This document shows, one piece after another, positions 25,786 to 36,202 of a stretch of 41,993 nucleotides of DNA. The notes beneath the pieces were generated by a model that was not told the origin of the DNA, ran no database searches, and was given only the letters and a program-made list of their open reading frames with translations. The position numbers were made by a program, and so were the translations under genes. This stretch comes from Herbaspirillum frisingense (lineage in GTDB: Bacteria; Pseudomonadota; Gammaproteobacteria; Burkholderiales; Burkholderiaceae_D). Location: positions 1 to 41,993 of the forward strand of contig WNDX01000018.1 in NCBI GenBank assembly GCA_009914615.1, in the 5' to 3' direction. Positions within the stretch are counted from its first letter, which is position 1, and every line of letters begins with the position of its first letter.

Positions 25786-28113
25786 ATGGTTGAAATCGAA
25801 ATAGACGGCAAGAAGGTTGAAGTGCAGGAAGGCAGCATGGTTATGGATGCTGCCAATAAACTCGGCACGTACATTCCTCACTTCTGCTATCACAAGAAAC
25901 TGTCCATCGCGGCCAACTGCCGCATGTGCCTGGTTGACGTCGAAAAGGCGCCGAAGCCTCTGCCGGCCTGCGCCACGCCGGTGACCGCCGGCATGATCGT
26001 GCGCACCGGCAGCGACAAAGCCGTCAAGGCCCAGAAGGGCGTGATGGAATTCCTCCTGATCAACCACCCGCTGGATTGCCCGATCTGCGACCAGGGCGGC
26101 GAATGCCAGCTCCAGGATCTGGCGGTCGGCTACGGCGGCTCTTCCTCGCGTTACGAAGAAGAGAAGCGCGTGGTGGAACCGAAGAACGTCGGCCCGCTGA
26201 TCTCGATGAAGGAAATGAACCGCTGCATCCACTGCACCCGCTGCGTGCGCTTCGGCCAGGAAGTGGCCGGCGTGATGGAGCTGGGCATGCTGGGCCGCGG
26301 TGAGCACTCCGAGATCACCACCTTCGTCGGCAAGACCGTCGATTCCGAACTGTCGGGCAACATGATCGACCTGTGCCCGGTCGGCGCGCTGACCTCCAAG
26401 CCGTTCCGCTACAGCGCCCGTACCTGGGAACTGTCGCGCCGCAAGTCGGTGAGCCCGCACGACAGCGTCGGCGCCAACCTGGTCGTTCAAGTCAAGAACG
26501 GCAAGGTCATGCGCGTGCTGCCGTTCGAGAACGAAGAAGTCAACGAATGCTGGATCTCCGACAAGGATCGCTTCGCCTATGAAGCGCTGGATAGCGCCGA
26601 TCGCCTGACCAAGCCGATGTTGAAGCAAGACGGCAAGTGGCAGGAAGTGGACTGGCAGACCGCGCTGGAATACGTCGCCCACGGCCTGCGCAACATCCGC
26701 CACGAACACGGCGCCGATGCCATCGCCGCGCTGGGTACCCCGTACTCCACGCTGGAAGAACTGAACCTGCTGCAGAAGGTCGTGCGTGGCGTCGGTTCCG
26801 AAAACATCGATTTCCGCCTGCGTCAGTCCGACTTCGCACTGGACGGCCAGATCAAGCCGTGGCTGGGCATGTCCATCGTCGAATTCTCGCAGCTGAACCG
26901 CGTGTTCGTGATCGGCTCCTTCCTGCGCAAGGATCATCCGCTGCTGGCCGCGCGCCTGCGCCAGTCGGCCAAGAGCGGCGCCAAGATCAGCGTGCTGCAC
27001 GCCACCGACGACGACCTGCTGATGCCGGTCGCCAACAAGATCGTGGCGGCCCCCTCCGCATGGCTGGGCGCACTGGCCGAAGTGGCCGTCGCCGTGGCTG
27101 AAGCCCGTGGCGTGGCCGCTCCGGCCGCCTTCGCCGGCGCCACCGCATCGGACGCAGCCCGCGCCACTGCCGCCAGCCTGCTGTCGGGCGAATCCAAGGC
27201 CGTGTTCCTGGGCAACGCCGCCGTCCAGCATCCGCAAGCATCGCAGCTGCACGCTGCGGCGCAATGGATCGCCGAACAGACCGGCGCCAAGCTGGGCTAC
27301 CTGACCGAAGGCGGCAACGCCGTCGGCGGCTACCTCGCCAACGCCGTGCCGGCCCCGGGCAAGGGCGCCAATGCGCTGTCCGTGTTCGCACAACCGCGCA
27401 AGGCCTACCTACTGCTCAACGCCGAACCGGAACTGGACAGCTACGATCCGCAAGCCGCCAGCGCCGCCCTGAACCAGGCCGAAATGGTCGTGGTCATGTC
27501 GGCCTACAAGCACGGCGCCGACTACGCTGACGTGCTGCTGCCGATCGCGCCGTTCACCGAAACTTCCGGTACCTTCGTCAATGCCGAAGGCCGTGCGCAA
27601 AGCTTCAACGGCACCGTCAAGCCGGCCGGCGACGCGCGTCCGGGCTGGAAGGTTCTGCGCGTGCTGGGCAACCTGCTGGAACTGGAAAACTTCGACTACG
27701 ACACCTCGGAAGCCATCCGCGACGAACTGCTGGGCAAGGAAACCGATCTGTCCGCGCGCCTGAGCAACACCGCCTCGCTGCAGCCGCAAGCTGCTGCGGC
27801 AGCTGCCGGTTCGCTGGAGCGCGTGGCTGACGTGCCCATCTACTTCGCCGACGCCGTGGCGCGCCGTTCGCCGCCGCTGCTGGAAACCGCCGACGGCCAG
27901 GCGCCCAAGGCATGGCTGTCGGCCGCGCTGGCTGCGAAGCTGGGCATTGCCGCCGGCGACCGCGTCAACGTAAAACAAGGCCAGGGCAGCGCTGCGCTGA
28001 CCGCGGCCATCGATAAGAAACTGCCGGAAAACGTGGTTCGTGTCGCCGCGGCACACGTCTCCACCGCCGCACTGGGTGGCATGTTTGGCGCAATCGTCGT
28101 GGAGAAAGCGTAA
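25786..28113 (+). CDS. nuoG: NADH-quinone oxidoreductase subunit G
   Basis: This 775-residue 75-kDa subunit is the largest of the peripheral arm. The N-terminal [2Fe-2S] ferredoxin domain has Cys34, Cys45, Cys48 and Cys62. The His-Cys ligated cluster region follows ([14 protein letters not shown]). A third cluster motif is [10 protein letters not shown] with a later [15 protein letters not shown]. The C-terminal two-thirds is a molybdopterin-oxidoreductase-like domain without cofactor role, with Ala-rich stretches near residues 440-500. The length is shorter than E. coli NuoG (908) and like that of mitochondrial-type complexes. Its TAA overlaps the nuoH ATG by one base. Confidence 0.97.
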   Translation: MVEIEIDGKKVEVQEGSMVMDAANKLGTYIPHFCYHKKLSIAANCRMCLVDVEKAPKPLPACATPVTAGMIVRTGSDKAVKAQKGVMEFLLINHPLDCPICDQGGECQLQDLAVGYGGSSSRYEEEKRVVEPKNVGPLISMKEMNRCIHCTRCVRFGQEVAGVMELGMLGRGEHSEITTFVGKTVDSELSGNMIDLCPVGALTSKPFRYSARTWELSRRKSVSPHDSVGANLVVQVKNGKVMRVLPFENEEVNECWISDKDRFAYEALDSADRLTKPMLKQDGKWQEVDWQTALEYVAHGLRNIRHEHGADAIAALGTPYSTLEELNLLQKVVRGVGSENIDFRLRQSDFALDGQIKPWLGMSIVEFSQLNRVFVIGSFLRKDHPLLAARLRQSAKSGAKISVLHATDDDLLMPVANKIVAAPSAWLGALAEVAVAVAEARGVAAPAAFAGATASDAARATAASLLSGESKAVFLGNAAVQHPQASQLHAAAQWIAEQTGAKLGYLTEGGNAVGGYLANAVPAPGKGANALSVFAQPRKAYLLLNAEPELDSYDPQAASAALNQAEMVVVMSAYKHGADYADVLLPIAPFTETSGTFVNAEGRAQSFNGTVKPAGDARPGWKVLRVLGNLLELENFDYDTSEAIRDELLGKETDLSARLSNTASLQPQAAAAAAGSLERVADVPIYFADAVARRSPPLLETADGQAPKAWLSAALAAKLGIAAGDRVNVKQGQGSAALTAAIDKKLPENVVRVAAAHVSTAALGGMFGAIVVEKA

Positions 28114-29183
28114 TGGATCAGCTGATTGCCCAAATCAATACGGCCGGCCCGGCGCTGCTGGGCCCCAGCCTGTTCACGCTGGTGTGGACCATCGTCAAGA
28201 TTCTGGTGGTGATGGTGCCGCTGCTGATCTCGGTGGCCTACATGACCTACTGGGAGCGCAAGCTGATCGGCTGGATGCACGTGCGTCTGGGCCCGAACCG
28301 CGTGGGTCCCGCCGGTCTGCTGCAACCGATCGCCGACGCCTTCAAGTTGATCTTCAAGGAAATCTCGACCCCGTCGAAGGCCAACAAGGCGCTGTTCTAT
28401 CTGGCGCCCGTGATGACCATCATGCCGGCGCTGGCCGCCTGGGCAGTGGTGCCGTTCTCGCCGGAACACGTACTGGCCAACGTCAACGCCGGCCTGCTGT
28501 ACCTGATGGCGATCACCTCGATGGAAGTCTACGGTATCATCATCGCCGGCTGGGCCTCCAACTCGAAGTACGCTTTCCTGGGCGCGATGCGCGCCTCGGC
28601 GCAGATGGTGTCCTACGAAATCTCCATGGGCTTCTGCCTGGTGGTGGTGCTGATGGTCACCGGCAGCCTGAACATGACCGACATCGTCATGGGCCAGACC
28701 AAGGGCCACTTTGCCGACCTGGGTCTGAACTTCCTGTCGTGGAACTGGCTGCCGCTGCTGCCGGTGTTCGTGATCTATTTCGTCTCCGGCGTGGCCGAGA
28801 CCAACCGTCACCCGTTCGACGTGGTGGAAGGCGAATCGGAAATCGTGGCCGGCCACATGATCGAATACTCGGGTATGTCCTTCGCCATGTTCTTCCTGGC
28901 CGAGTACGCCGCCATGATCCTGATCTCGATCCTGACCGCCTTGCTGTTCTTCGGCGGCTGGTCGGCACCGATCGCGGCGCTGGACTTCATCCCGGGCTGG
29001 ATCTGGCTGGGCGCCAAGACCTTCTTCTTCCTGTCGCTGTACGTCTGGATCCGCGCTTCGTTCCCGCGCTACCGCTATGACCAGATCATGCGTCTGGGCT
29101 GGAAAGTGTTCATTCCGCTGACCCTGGTGTGGCTGGTGGTCGTGGCGATCTGGATCCAGTCGCCCTGGAATATCTGGAAATAA
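28113..29183 (+). CDS. nuoH: NADH-quinone oxidoreductase subunit H
   Basis: This 356-residue ND1-like membrane subunit has about eight transmembrane segments and links the quinone site to the membrane arm. Conserved parts are [37 protein letters not shown] and [21 protein letters not shown], which supply the charged E-channel residues. Start and stop codons are shared with nuoG (TAATG). nuoI follows after 21 nt. Confidence 0.97.
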   Translation: MDQLIAQINTAGPALLGPSLFTLVWTIVKILVVMVPLLISVAYMTYWERKLIGWMHVRLGPNRVGPAGLLQPIADAFKLIFKEISTPSKANKALFYLAPVMTIMPALAAWAVVPFSPEHVLANVNAGLLYLMAITSMEVYGIIIAGWASNSKYAFLGAMRASAQMVSYEISMGFCLVVVLMVTGSLNMTDIVMGQTKGHFADLGLNFLSWNWLPLLPVFVIYFVSGVAETNRHPFDVVEGESEIVAGHMIEYSGMSFAMFFLAEYAAMILISILTALLFFGGWSAPIAALDFIPGWIWLGAKTFFFLSLYVWIRASFPRYRYDQIMRLGWKVFIPLTLVWLVVVAIWIQSPWNIWK

Positions 29184-29204
29184 GTTTTAAGGCTGAGGCT
29201 AAAA

Positions 29205-29693
29205 ATGGAAGCTATTAAGGATTTTTTCGGCAGCCTGATGCTCCGCGAGCTGTTCAAGGGCCTGGCCCTGACCGGTCGCTACCTGTTCAAGCGCAAGATC
29301 ACGGTGCAGTTCCCCGAGGAAAAGACGCCGATGTCGCCGCGTTTCCGCGGACTGCACGCGCTGCGCCGCTATCCGAACGGTGAAGAGCGCTGCATCGCCT
29401 GCAAGCTGTGCGAAGCGGTGTGCCCGGCGATGGCCATCACCATCGAATCGGAGCAGCGCGACGACGGCTCGCGCCGTACCACGCGCTACGACATCGACCT
29501 GACCAAGTGCATCTTCTGCGGTTTCTGCGAAGAGTCCTGCCCGGTCGACTCGATCGTCGAGACGCACATCCTGGAATACCACGGTGAAAAGCGGGGCGAT
29601 CTGTACTACACCAAGGAAATGCTGCTGGCAGTGGGCGACCGTTACGAAAACGAAATCGCCGCGGCACGCGCTGCCGACGCTGCTTACCGTTGA
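29205..29693 (+). CDS. nuoI: NADH-quinone oxidoreductase subunit I
   Basis: This 162-residue TYKY subunit carries two [4Fe-4S] clusters (N6a and N6b). Two ferredoxin motifs are complete: Cys63, 66, 69 and 73 ([12 protein letters not shown]), and Cys102, 105, 108 and 112 ([12 protein letters not shown]). An amphipathic N-terminal helix ([15 protein letters not shown]) anchors it to the membrane arm. A gap of about 120 nt with a strong hairpin separates it from nuoJ. Confidence 0.97.
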   Translation: MEAIKDFFGSLMLRELFKGLALTGRYLFKRKITVQFPEEKTPMSPRFRGLHALRRYPNGEERCIACKLCEAVCPAMAITIESEQRDDGSRRTTRYDIDLTKCIFCGFCEESCPVDSIVETHILEYHGEKRGDLYYTKEMLLAVGDRYENEIAAARAADAAYR

Positions 29694-29761
29694 TTCCCGT
29701 CCCGCCTAGCGCGGGGCAGGGCGGCAGTAATCGAAGTGCTTAGGAATGGATGTATTGCGAT

Positions 29762-29787
29762 GGAACCGGCGGCCATGCCGCGGTTCC
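29762..29787 (+). other. Intercistronic hairpin, nuoI-nuoJ
   Basis: GGAACC (29762-29767) and GCGGC (29769-29773) pair with GCCGC (29777-29781) and GGTTCC (29782-29787). This gives 11 bp with one bulged G and a 3-nt loop. It is followed by no T-run and lies 30 nt before nuoJ. Confidence 0.7.
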
Positions 29788-29817
29788 GGTGCTGACTGAA
29801 CCAACTTCTGGTTGATT

Positions 29818-30480
29818 ATGGAATTTAAAACTGTCTTGTTCTACGTGTTCGCGGTGATCCTCGTGGTCGCCGCCGTACGCGTCATCACTGCCCGCAACCC
29901 GGTGCATGCGGCCCTGTTCCTGGTGCTGTCGTTCTTCTCGGCGGCCGGTATCTGGCTGCTGCTCAAGGCCGAGTTCCTGGCCATCGTGCTGGTGCTGGTC
30001 TACGTCGGGGCGGTGATGGTGCTGTTCCTGTTCGTGGTGATGATGCTCGATATCAACATGGACAAGCTCAGAGAAGGCTTCTGGGGCTACTTCCCGCTGG
30101 CCGCGACCATCGGCGTGATCATCGTGCTGGAAATGGCCGCCGTGCTGCTGCGCAGCTTCTGGACCCCGGAATCGCAGGTGCCGGCCGCCTCCGACACCAT
30201 CGGTCAGACCAAGCCGCTGGGCAAGCTGATCTTCACCGAATACGTGTACGCCTTTGAAATCGCTGCCGTGATCCTGCTGGTCGCCATTGTCGCCGCGGTC
30301 GCCCTGACCCTGCGCAAGCGCAAGGACAGCAAGTACTTCGACCCGGCCCAGGCGGTCAAGGTCAAGGCGTCGGATCGCGTGCGCCTGGTCAGCATGAAGG
30401 CGGAATCGACCCGCAACGCCGAAGGCGGCGAAGGCGGCAATGCAGCGGGCGACAAGCCGGCAGCCGGTCAACAATCTTAA
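29818..30480 (+). CDS. nuoJ: NADH-quinone oxidoreductase subunit J
   Basis: This 220-residue ND6-like membrane subunit has five hydrophobic segments. The pi-bulge region of the family is in AIVLVLVYVGAVMVLFLFVVMM (shown by position, about residues 57-78). The ATG at 29818 is preferred over an in-frame TTG two codons upstream. The C-terminal tail of about 45 residues is hydrophilic with a Gly/Glu-rich end. nuoK starts 18 nt later after a GAAGGGCGA ribosome-binding site. Confidence 0.95.
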   Translation: MEFKTVLFYVFAVILVVAAVRVITARNPVHAALFLVLSFFSAAGIWLLLKAEFLAIVLVLVYVGAVMVLFLFVVMMLDINMDKLREGFWGYFPLAATIGVIIVLEMAAVLLRSFWTPESQVPAASDTIGQTKPLGKLIFTEYVYAFEIAAVILLVAIVAAVALTLRKRKDSKYFDPAQAVKVKASDRVRLVSMKAESTRNAEGGEGGNAAGDKPAAGQQS

Positions 30481-30498
30481 GAAGGGCGAACAAGAATC

Positions 30499-30807
30499 AT
30501 GGCAATCACGCTCTCCCATTACCTGATCATCGGCGCGATCCTGTTCGCGATCTCGATCGTCGGCATTTTCCTGAACCGCAAGAACGTCATCGTGCTGCTG
30601 ATGGCCATCGAACTGATGCTGCTTGCGGTCAACATGAACTTCATCGCTTTCTCGCATTACCTTGGCGATGCGGGCGGACAAATCTTCGTGTTCTTCATCC
30701 TGACCGTGGCCGCGGCTGAATCCGCGATCGGTCTGGCGATTCTGGTGGTGCTGTTCCGTAACCTGGATACCATCAACGTCGAAGATCTCGACAGCCTCAA
30801 GGGCTGA
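30499..30807 (+). CDS. nuoK: NADH-quinone oxidoreductase subunit K
   Basis: This 102-residue ND4L-like subunit has three transmembrane segments. Two membrane glutamates of the proton path are visible in [16 protein letters not shown] and [13 protein letters not shown]. It has the normal family length. A 91-nt gap precedes nuoL. Confidence 0.97.
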   Translation: MAITLSHYLIIGAILFAISIVGIFLNRKNVIVLLMAIELMLLAVNMNFIAFSHYLGDAGGQIFVFFILTVAAAESAIGLAILVVLFRNLDTINVEDLDSLKG

Positions 30808-30898
30808 TCCGCATCCTGCGTTCTGGTTCGAATTTCATTTAAAGATGGGAGGCCCCGCGGCGGTAGAGCGAGGCAGCCAATAAGCGATAAGGTTCATC

Positions 30899-33004
30899 AT
30901 GGCTGGGCAACTTAACCCACATCTTCTTCTTGCTGTCCCCCTGGCGCCGTTGGCCGGATCGGCCATTGCCGGTTTCCTGGGCACCAAATTCTTCGGCAAC
31001 GTGGTTGGCCGCAAGGTCTCGCATACCGCGACTATCCTGGGCGTGCTGGTGGCTGCGATCATCTCCCTGATGACGCTGCTTCAGGTGCTCGACGGCGCCA
31101 CCTACAATGGCACCCTGTACAACTGGATGACCGTGGCCGGCCTGAAGCTGGAAATCGGCTTCATGGTTGACAGCCTGACCGCGATGATGATGTGCGTGGT
31201 GACCTTCGTGTCGCTGATGGTTCACATCTACACCATCGGATACATGGCTGAAGACGAAGGCTACAACCGCTTCTTCTCCTACATCTCGCTGTTCACCTTC
31301 TCGATGCTCATGCTGGTCATGAGCAACAACTTCCTGCAGCTGTTCTTCGGCTGGGAAGCGGTGGGCCTGGTGTCGTATCTGCTGATCGGTTTCTGGTACA
31401 CCCGTCCGACCGCGATCAAGGCCAACATGAAGGCCTTCCTGGTCAACCGCGTGGGCGACTTCGGCTTCATCCTGGGTATCGGCCTGCTGCTGGCCTACGC
31501 CGGTTCGATGAACTACACCGAAGTCTTCGCCAAGCGCGGCGAGCTGGCGCAACTGACCCTGCCGGGCACCGACTGGATGCTCCTGACGGTGGCATGTATC
31601 TGCCTGTTCGTCGGCGCCATGGGTAAGTCGGCCCAGTTCCCGCTGCACGTCTGGCTGCCGGACTCGATGGAAGGCCCGACCCCGATCTCCGCGCTGATCC
31701 ACGCCGCCACCATGGTGACGGCCGGCATCTTCATGGTGACCCGCATGTCGCCGCTGTTCGAGCTGTCCGACACCGCGCTGTCCTTCATCCTGGTGATCGG
31801 CGCCATCACTGCGCTGTTCATGGGCTTCCTGGGCACCATGCAAAACGACATTAAGCGCGTGGTCGCGTACTCCACGCTGTCGCAGCTGGGTTACATGACC
31901 GTCGCGCTGGGCGCCTCGGCTTACTCGGTCGCCGTGTTCCACCTGATGACCCACGCCTTCTTCAAGGCGCTGCTGTTCCTGGGCGCGGGTTCGGTGATCA
32001 TCGGCATGCACCACGACCAGGACATGCGCAACATGGGCGGCCTGCGCAAGTACATGCCCATCACCTGGATCACCTCGCTGCTGGGTTCGCTGGCGCTGAT
32101 CGGCACGCCGTTCTTCTCGGGCTTCTATTCGAAGGATTCGATCATCGAAGCCGCCGCCGAGTCACATCTGGCAGGTTCGGGCTTCGCCTACTTCGCCGTG
32201 CTGGCCAGCGTGTTCGTGACCGCGTTCTACTCGTTCCGCATGTACTTCATGGTGTTCCACGGCAAGGAGCGTTTCGGCCAGGCCCACGGTCATGACGATC
32301 ACCACGCTCCGGCTGCCGCTCATGGCGTGCACGACGACCATGGCCACGACGCCCACGATGCGCACGCTCACGACGACCACGGCCATGACGAGCACCACCA
32401 CGGCCTGGCCCCGGGCCAGAAACCGCACGAGTCGCCGCTGGTCGTGACCCTGCCGCTGATCCTGCTGGCCATCCCCTCGGTCATCATCGGCTTCTTCGCG
32501 ATCGCGCCGATGCTGTACGGCGATTTCTTCAAGGGCGTGATCTTCTTCGGCGAAAACCACAAGGTCATGGAAGAGCTGGGACACGAGTTCCACGGTCCCG
32601 TCGCCATGGTGGTGCATGCCTTCACCAGCGCGCCGCTTTGGCTGGCAATCGCCGGCGTGGTCGTGGCGTACTACTGCTACATGGTCAACCCGCGCGTTCC
32701 GGCCTGGTTCAAGGAAAAGTTCAGCCTGATCTACACGATCCTGGACAACAAGTACTACATGGACAAGTTCAACGAAGTCGTCTTCGCAGGCGGTGCGCGC
32801 CTGCTGGGCAGCGGCCTGTCCACCGTGGGCGACCGCGGCATCATCGACGGCCTGTTCGTCAACGGCAGCGCCAAGGTGGTCGGCTGGTTTTCGAAATTCA
32901 CGCGTCTCTGGCAGTCCGGTTACATCTATCACTACGCTTTCGTGATGATCATCGGGGTGCTGGGTTTCCTGGTGTGGTTCATGCCGTTCCCCTTCGCCAA
33001 GTAA
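30899..33004 (+). CDS. nuoL: NADH-quinone oxidoreductase subunit L, with His/Asp-rich insert
   Basis: This 701-residue ND5-like antiporter-type subunit sits at the distal end of the membrane arm and is thought to pump protons. The key glutamate lies in LFFGWEAVGLVSYLLIGFWY. Charged membrane residues follow in GAMGKSAQFPLHVWLPDSMEGPTP-type sequence, with histidines in SALIHAATMVTAG. The C-terminal lateral helix is present. An unusual feature is residues 462-501, where 16 of 40 are His and 9 are Asp, in a loop between hydrophobic segments. The length is larger than the 613 residues of E. coli NuoL, partly because of this insert. Confidence 0.97.
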   Translation: MAGQLNPHLLLAVPLAPLAGSAIAGFLGTKFFGNVVGRKVSHTATILGVLVAAIISLMTLLQVLDGATYNGTLYNWMTVAGLKLEIGFMVDSLTAMMMCVVTFVSLMVHIYTIGYMAEDEGYNRFFSYISLFTFSMLMLVMSNNFLQLFFGWEAVGLVSYLLIGFWYTRPTAIKANMKAFLVNRVGDFGFILGIGLLLAYAGSMNYTEVFAKRGELAQLTLPGTDWMLLTVACICLFVGAMGKSAQFPLHVWLPDSMEGPTPISALIHAATMVTAGIFMVTRMSPLFELSDTALSFILVIGAITALFMGFLGTMQNDIKRVVAYSTLSQLGYMTVALGASAYSVAVFHLMTHAFFKALLFLGAGSVIIGMHHDQDMRNMGGLRKYMPITWITSLLGSLALIGTPFFSGFYSKDSIIEAAAESHLAGSGFAYFAVLASVFVTAFYSFRMYFMVFHGKERFGQAHGHDDHHAPAAAHGVHDDHGHDAHDAHAHDDHGHDEHHHGLAPGQKPHESPLVVTLPLILLAIPSVIIGFFAIAPMLYGDFFKGVIFFGENHKVMEELGHEFHGPVAMVVHAFTSAPLWLAIAGVVVAYYCYMVNPRVPAWFKEKFSLIYTILDNKYYMDKFNEVVFAGGARLLGSGLSTVGDRGIIDGLFVNGSAKVVGWFSKFTRLWQSGYIYHYAFVMIIGVLGFLVWFMPFPFAK

Positions 33005-33031
33005 GTTGTCAGAGTTAAGTAAAGAACAACC

Positions 33032-34522
33032 ATGATGCAGTCAACATTTCCCATCCTGAGCGTCGCGATCTGGGTACCGATCGTCTTCGGTATCCTGGTC
33101 CTGGCACTTGGCCGCGACAGCAATCCGGGCCTGGCCCGCTGGCTGGCGCTGTTCGGTTCGCTGGTCGGACTGGTCGCCACTTTCCCGCTGATCCAGCATT
33201 TCGATCCCCTGGCGCACGGTTACCAGTTCGTCGAGAAGACGCCCTGGATCGACCGCTTCAACATCGCCTATTTCCTCGGTCTGGACGGCATCTCCCTGTG
33301 GTTCGTGCCGCTGACCGCCTTCATCACCGTCATCGTGGTGCTGGCCGGCTGGGTGGTGATCCAGAAGCGCGTGGCCCAGTACATGGGCGCCTTCCTGATC
33401 CTGTCGGGCATCATGATCGGCGTGTTCTCCTCGCTGGACGCGATGCTGTTCTATGCCTTCTTCGAAGCGACCCTGATCCCGATGTTCATCATCGTGGGCG
33501 TGTGGGGCGGCGACAACCGCGTGTACGCGGCCTTCAAGCTGTTCCTGTACACCCTGTTCGGCTCGCTGCTGATGCTGGTCGCGCTGATCTACCTGTACTT
33601 CGTGTCGGGCGGCAGCTTCGATATCCCGACCTGGCACCAGCTGCCGCTGTCGATGCTGGAACAGAAGATCCTGTTCTTCGCCTTCCTGGCCGCCTTTGCG
33701 GTGAAGGTGCCGATGTGGCCGGTGCACACCTGGCTGCCGGACGCCCACGTGCAGGCGCCGACCGGCGGCTCCATCGTGCTGGCCGCGATCATGCTGAAGC
33801 TGGGCGCCTACGGTTTCCTGCGCTTCTCGCTGCCGATCCTGCCTGATGCCAGCCATGCGCTGTCCGGCTTCATGATCTTCCTGTCGCTGGTGGCCGTGAT
33901 CTACATTGGCCTGGTGGCCCTGGTGCAGCAAGACATGAAGAAGCTGGTCGCGTACTCGTCGATCGCTCACATGGGCTTTGTCACCCTGGGCTTCTTCATG
34001 TTCAACGACATGGCAGTGCAGGGCGGTATCGTGCAGATGATCTCGCACGGCTTCGTGTCCGGCGCGATGTTCATGTGTATCGGCGTGCTGTACGACCAGA
34101 TGCACACCCGCGAAATTTCGCAATACGGCGGTGTGGTCAACAAGATGCCGCGCTTCGCCTTCTTCTTCATCCTGTTCTCGCTGGCCAACTGCGGCCTGCC
34201 GGCCACCTCCGGTTTCGTCGGCGAATTCATGGTGATCCTGGGCGCGGTCAAGTTCAACTTCTGGATCGGCCTGCTGGCTGCCACGGCCCTTATCCTGGGC
34301 GCGGCCTACTCGCTGTGGCTGGCCAAGCGCGTGATCTTCGGCGCGGTGACCAACCACCACGTGGCCGAACTGGTCGATCTGAACGGCCGCGAATTCTTCA
34401 TCCTGGGTCTGCTGGCGATCGCCACCATGGTCATGGGTCTGTATCCGGCGATCATCACCGACAGCATCCAGACTTCGGTGACCGACCTGCTGCAGCACGT
34501 GGCGGTATCCAAGATCAACTGA
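33032..34522 (+). CDS. nuoM: NADH-quinone oxidoreductase subunit M
   Basis: This 496-residue ND4-like antiporter-type subunit of the membrane arm has about 14 hydrophobic segments. The key glutamate is in AMLFYAFFEATLIPMFIIVG, and the charged residues of the proton path are in FAVKVPMWPVHTWLPDAHVQ. It starts at 33032, 27 nt after nuoL. A 160-nt gap with a perfect hairpin separates it from nuoN. Confidence 0.97.
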   Translation: MMQSTFPILSVAIWVPIVFGILVLALGRDSNPGLARWLALFGSLVGLVATFPLIQHFDPLAHGYQFVEKTPWIDRFNIAYFLGLDGISLWFVPLTAFITVIVVLAGWVVIQKRVAQYMGAFLILSGIMIGVFSSLDAMLFYAFFEATLIPMFIIVGVWGGDNRVYAAFKLFLYTLFGSLLMLVALIYLYFVSGGSFDIPTWHQLPLSMLEQKILFFAFLAAFAVKVPMWPVHTWLPDAHVQAPTGGSIVLAAIMLKLGAYGFLRFSLPILPDASHALSGFMIFLSLVAVIYIGLVALVQQDMKKLVAYSSIAHMGFVTLGFFMFNDMAVQGGIVQMISHGFVSGAMFMCIGVLYDQMHTREISQYGGVVNKMPRFAFFFILFSLANCGLPATSGFVGEFMVILGAVKFNFWIGLLAATALILGAAYSLWLAKRVIFGAVTNHHVAELVDLNGREFFILGLLAIATMVMGLYPAIITDSIQTSVTDLLQHVAVSKIN

Positions 34523-34554
34523 ACACCGGTCTTGGCGCGGTAATGCATTTAAAG

Positions 34555-34576
34555 GGCGGGGCGAGCATGCCCCGCC
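34555..34576 (+). other. Intercistronic hairpin, nuoM-nuoN
   Basis: GGCGGGGC (34555-34562) pairs perfectly with GCCCCGCC (34569-34576) around a 6-nt loop, about 105 nt before nuoN. It has no T-run. A second weaker GCCGGC/GCCGGT stem follows near 34607-34626. Confidence 0.65.
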
Positions 34577-34682
34577 GGCAAGAAAGTTAGTAAATACGAG
34601 ACGAGCCGGCGTGGCATTGCCGGTCAAGCGGCGCGGCGGGAAGTCGCGACACAAGCGGGCGAACACAAGCGGTAGTAACTAA

Positions 34683-36191
34683 ATGAACAACATGAATCTG
34701 ATCCCTGTCTATCCGGAAATATTTCTGCTGATCGCGACCTCCGCGATCCTGCTGATCGATATGTTCCTGCCGGAAGCCAAGCGCGTCATCACCTACCTGC
34801 TGTCGCTGTTGGCGCTGGTGGTGTGCGCGGTGCTGACCATCGGCGACCTCAATGGCGGCGCTACGGTCTACACCTTCAACAACATGTTCGTCTCGGATCC
34901 GCTGTCGAACCTGCTGAAGCTGTTCACCTACCTGGGCGTCGGCGTCACCCTGGTGTATTCGCGCCAGTACAACACCGTGCGCGGCATCACCGGCGGTCAA
35001 CTGGGCGGCGAATACTACGCGCTGGCCCTGTTCGCCACGCTGGGCCAGATGGTCATGATCTCCGGCAACAGTTTCCTGTCCATCTACCTGGGCCTGGAAC
35101 TGATGTCGCTGTCGTTGTATGCGCTGGTCGCCATGCGTCGTGACAGCGCCGCCGCCACCGAAGCCGGCATGAAGTACTTCATCCTGGGCGCGCTGGCTTC
35201 CGGCTTCCTGCTCTACGGTATCTCCATGCTGTACGGCGCCACCGGCGGTTCGCTGGAACTCAATGAAGTGTTCCGCGCCATCGTCTCGGGCACCGTGGAT
35301 CGCACCGTGCTGGTGTTCGGCATCGTGTTCGTGGTGGCCGGCCTGGCCTTCAAGCTGGGCACCGTGCCCTTCCACATGTGGGTGCCGGACGTCTATCAAG
35401 GTTCGCCGACCCCGGTCACGCTGCTGCTGGGCGCCGCGCCCAAGCTGGCGACCTTCGCCATCACGTTCCGCCTGCTGGTGGAAGGCATGCTGCCGCTGGC
35501 CGTCGATTGGCAGCAGATGCTGATGGTGCTGGCCGTGCTGTCGATCATCCTGGGCAATGTCACCGCCATCGCCCAAAGCAACATCAAGCGGATGCTGGCT
35601 TACTCGACTATCTCGCACATGGGCTTCATGCTGCTGGGCATGATGTCGGGCGTGGTGGACGGCAACCTGTTCTCGGCCGTCAACGCCTACAGCTCGTCGC
35701 TGTTCTACGCGGTGACCTATGTCATCACCACGCTGGGTTCCTTCGGCGTCATCATCCTGCTGTCGCGTGCCGGCTTCGAAGCCGACACCATCGAAGACTT
35801 CAAGGGCCTGAACCAGCGCAGCCCGTGGTTCGCTGCCGTGATGATGATTTTGATGTTCTCGCTGGCAGGCATCCCGCCGCTGGTCGGCTTCTACGCCAAG
35901 CTCTCGGTGCTGCAGGCCGTGCTGGGCACCGGCCAGATCTGGCTGGCCGTCCTGGCCGTGGTGTTCTCGCTGATCGGCGCGTTCTACTACATCCGCGTGG
36001 TCAAGGTCATGTATTTCGATGACCCGGTCGATAACACCAAGATCGTGGCCACTCCGGACATGCGCGTCGTGCTGAGCCTGAACGGTATCGCCGCCCTGGC
36101 AGTGGGTCTGTGGCCGGGTCACCTGATGGACGCCTGCACCAACGCCATCGTCACGACCCTGGCGACCTTTCTCAGCAAGGTCGTCGCGTAA
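34683..36191 (+). CDS. nuoN: NADH-quinone oxidoreductase subunit N
   Basis: This 502-residue ND2-like antiporter-type subunit closes the nuo gene set. The key glutamate is in [20 protein letters not shown], and the lysine/proline helix is in [20 protein letters not shown]. The start could be ATG 34683 or the ATG four codons on (MNLIPVYPE), which matches the usual N-terminus as well. A DUF2818 gene follows 11 nt later and is clearly in the same operon. Confidence 0.97.
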   Translation: MNNMNLIPVYPEIFLLIATSAILLIDMFLPEAKRVITYLLSLLALVVCAVLTIGDLNGGATVYTFNNMFVSDPLSNLLKLFTYLGVGVTLVYSRQYNTVRGITGGQLGGEYYALALFATLGQMVMISGNSFLSIYLGLELMSLSLYALVAMRRDSAAATEAGMKYFILGALASGFLLYGISMLYGATGGSLELNEVFRAIVSGTVDRTVLVFGIVFVVAGLAFKLGTVPFHMWVPDVYQGSPTPVTLLLGAAPKLATFAITFRLLVEGMLPLAVDWQQMLMVLAVLSIILGNVTAIAQSNIKRMLAYSTISHMGFMLLGMMSGVVDGNLFSAVNAYSSSLFYAVTYVITTLGSFGVIILLSRAGFEADTIEDFKGLNQRSPWFAAVMMILMFSLAGIPPLVGFYAKLSVLQAVLGTGQIWLAVLAVVFSLIGAFYYIRVVKVMYFDDPVDNTKIVATPDMRVVLSLNGIAALAVGLWPGHLMDACTNAIVTTLATFLSKVVA

Positions 36192-36202
36192 AGGGCAGGG
36201 AA

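Noticed and set aside
25165-27393. 742-codon open frame antisense to nuoF-nuoG
   Set aside because: It covers conserved complex I genes on the other strand and has low-information composition without motifs.
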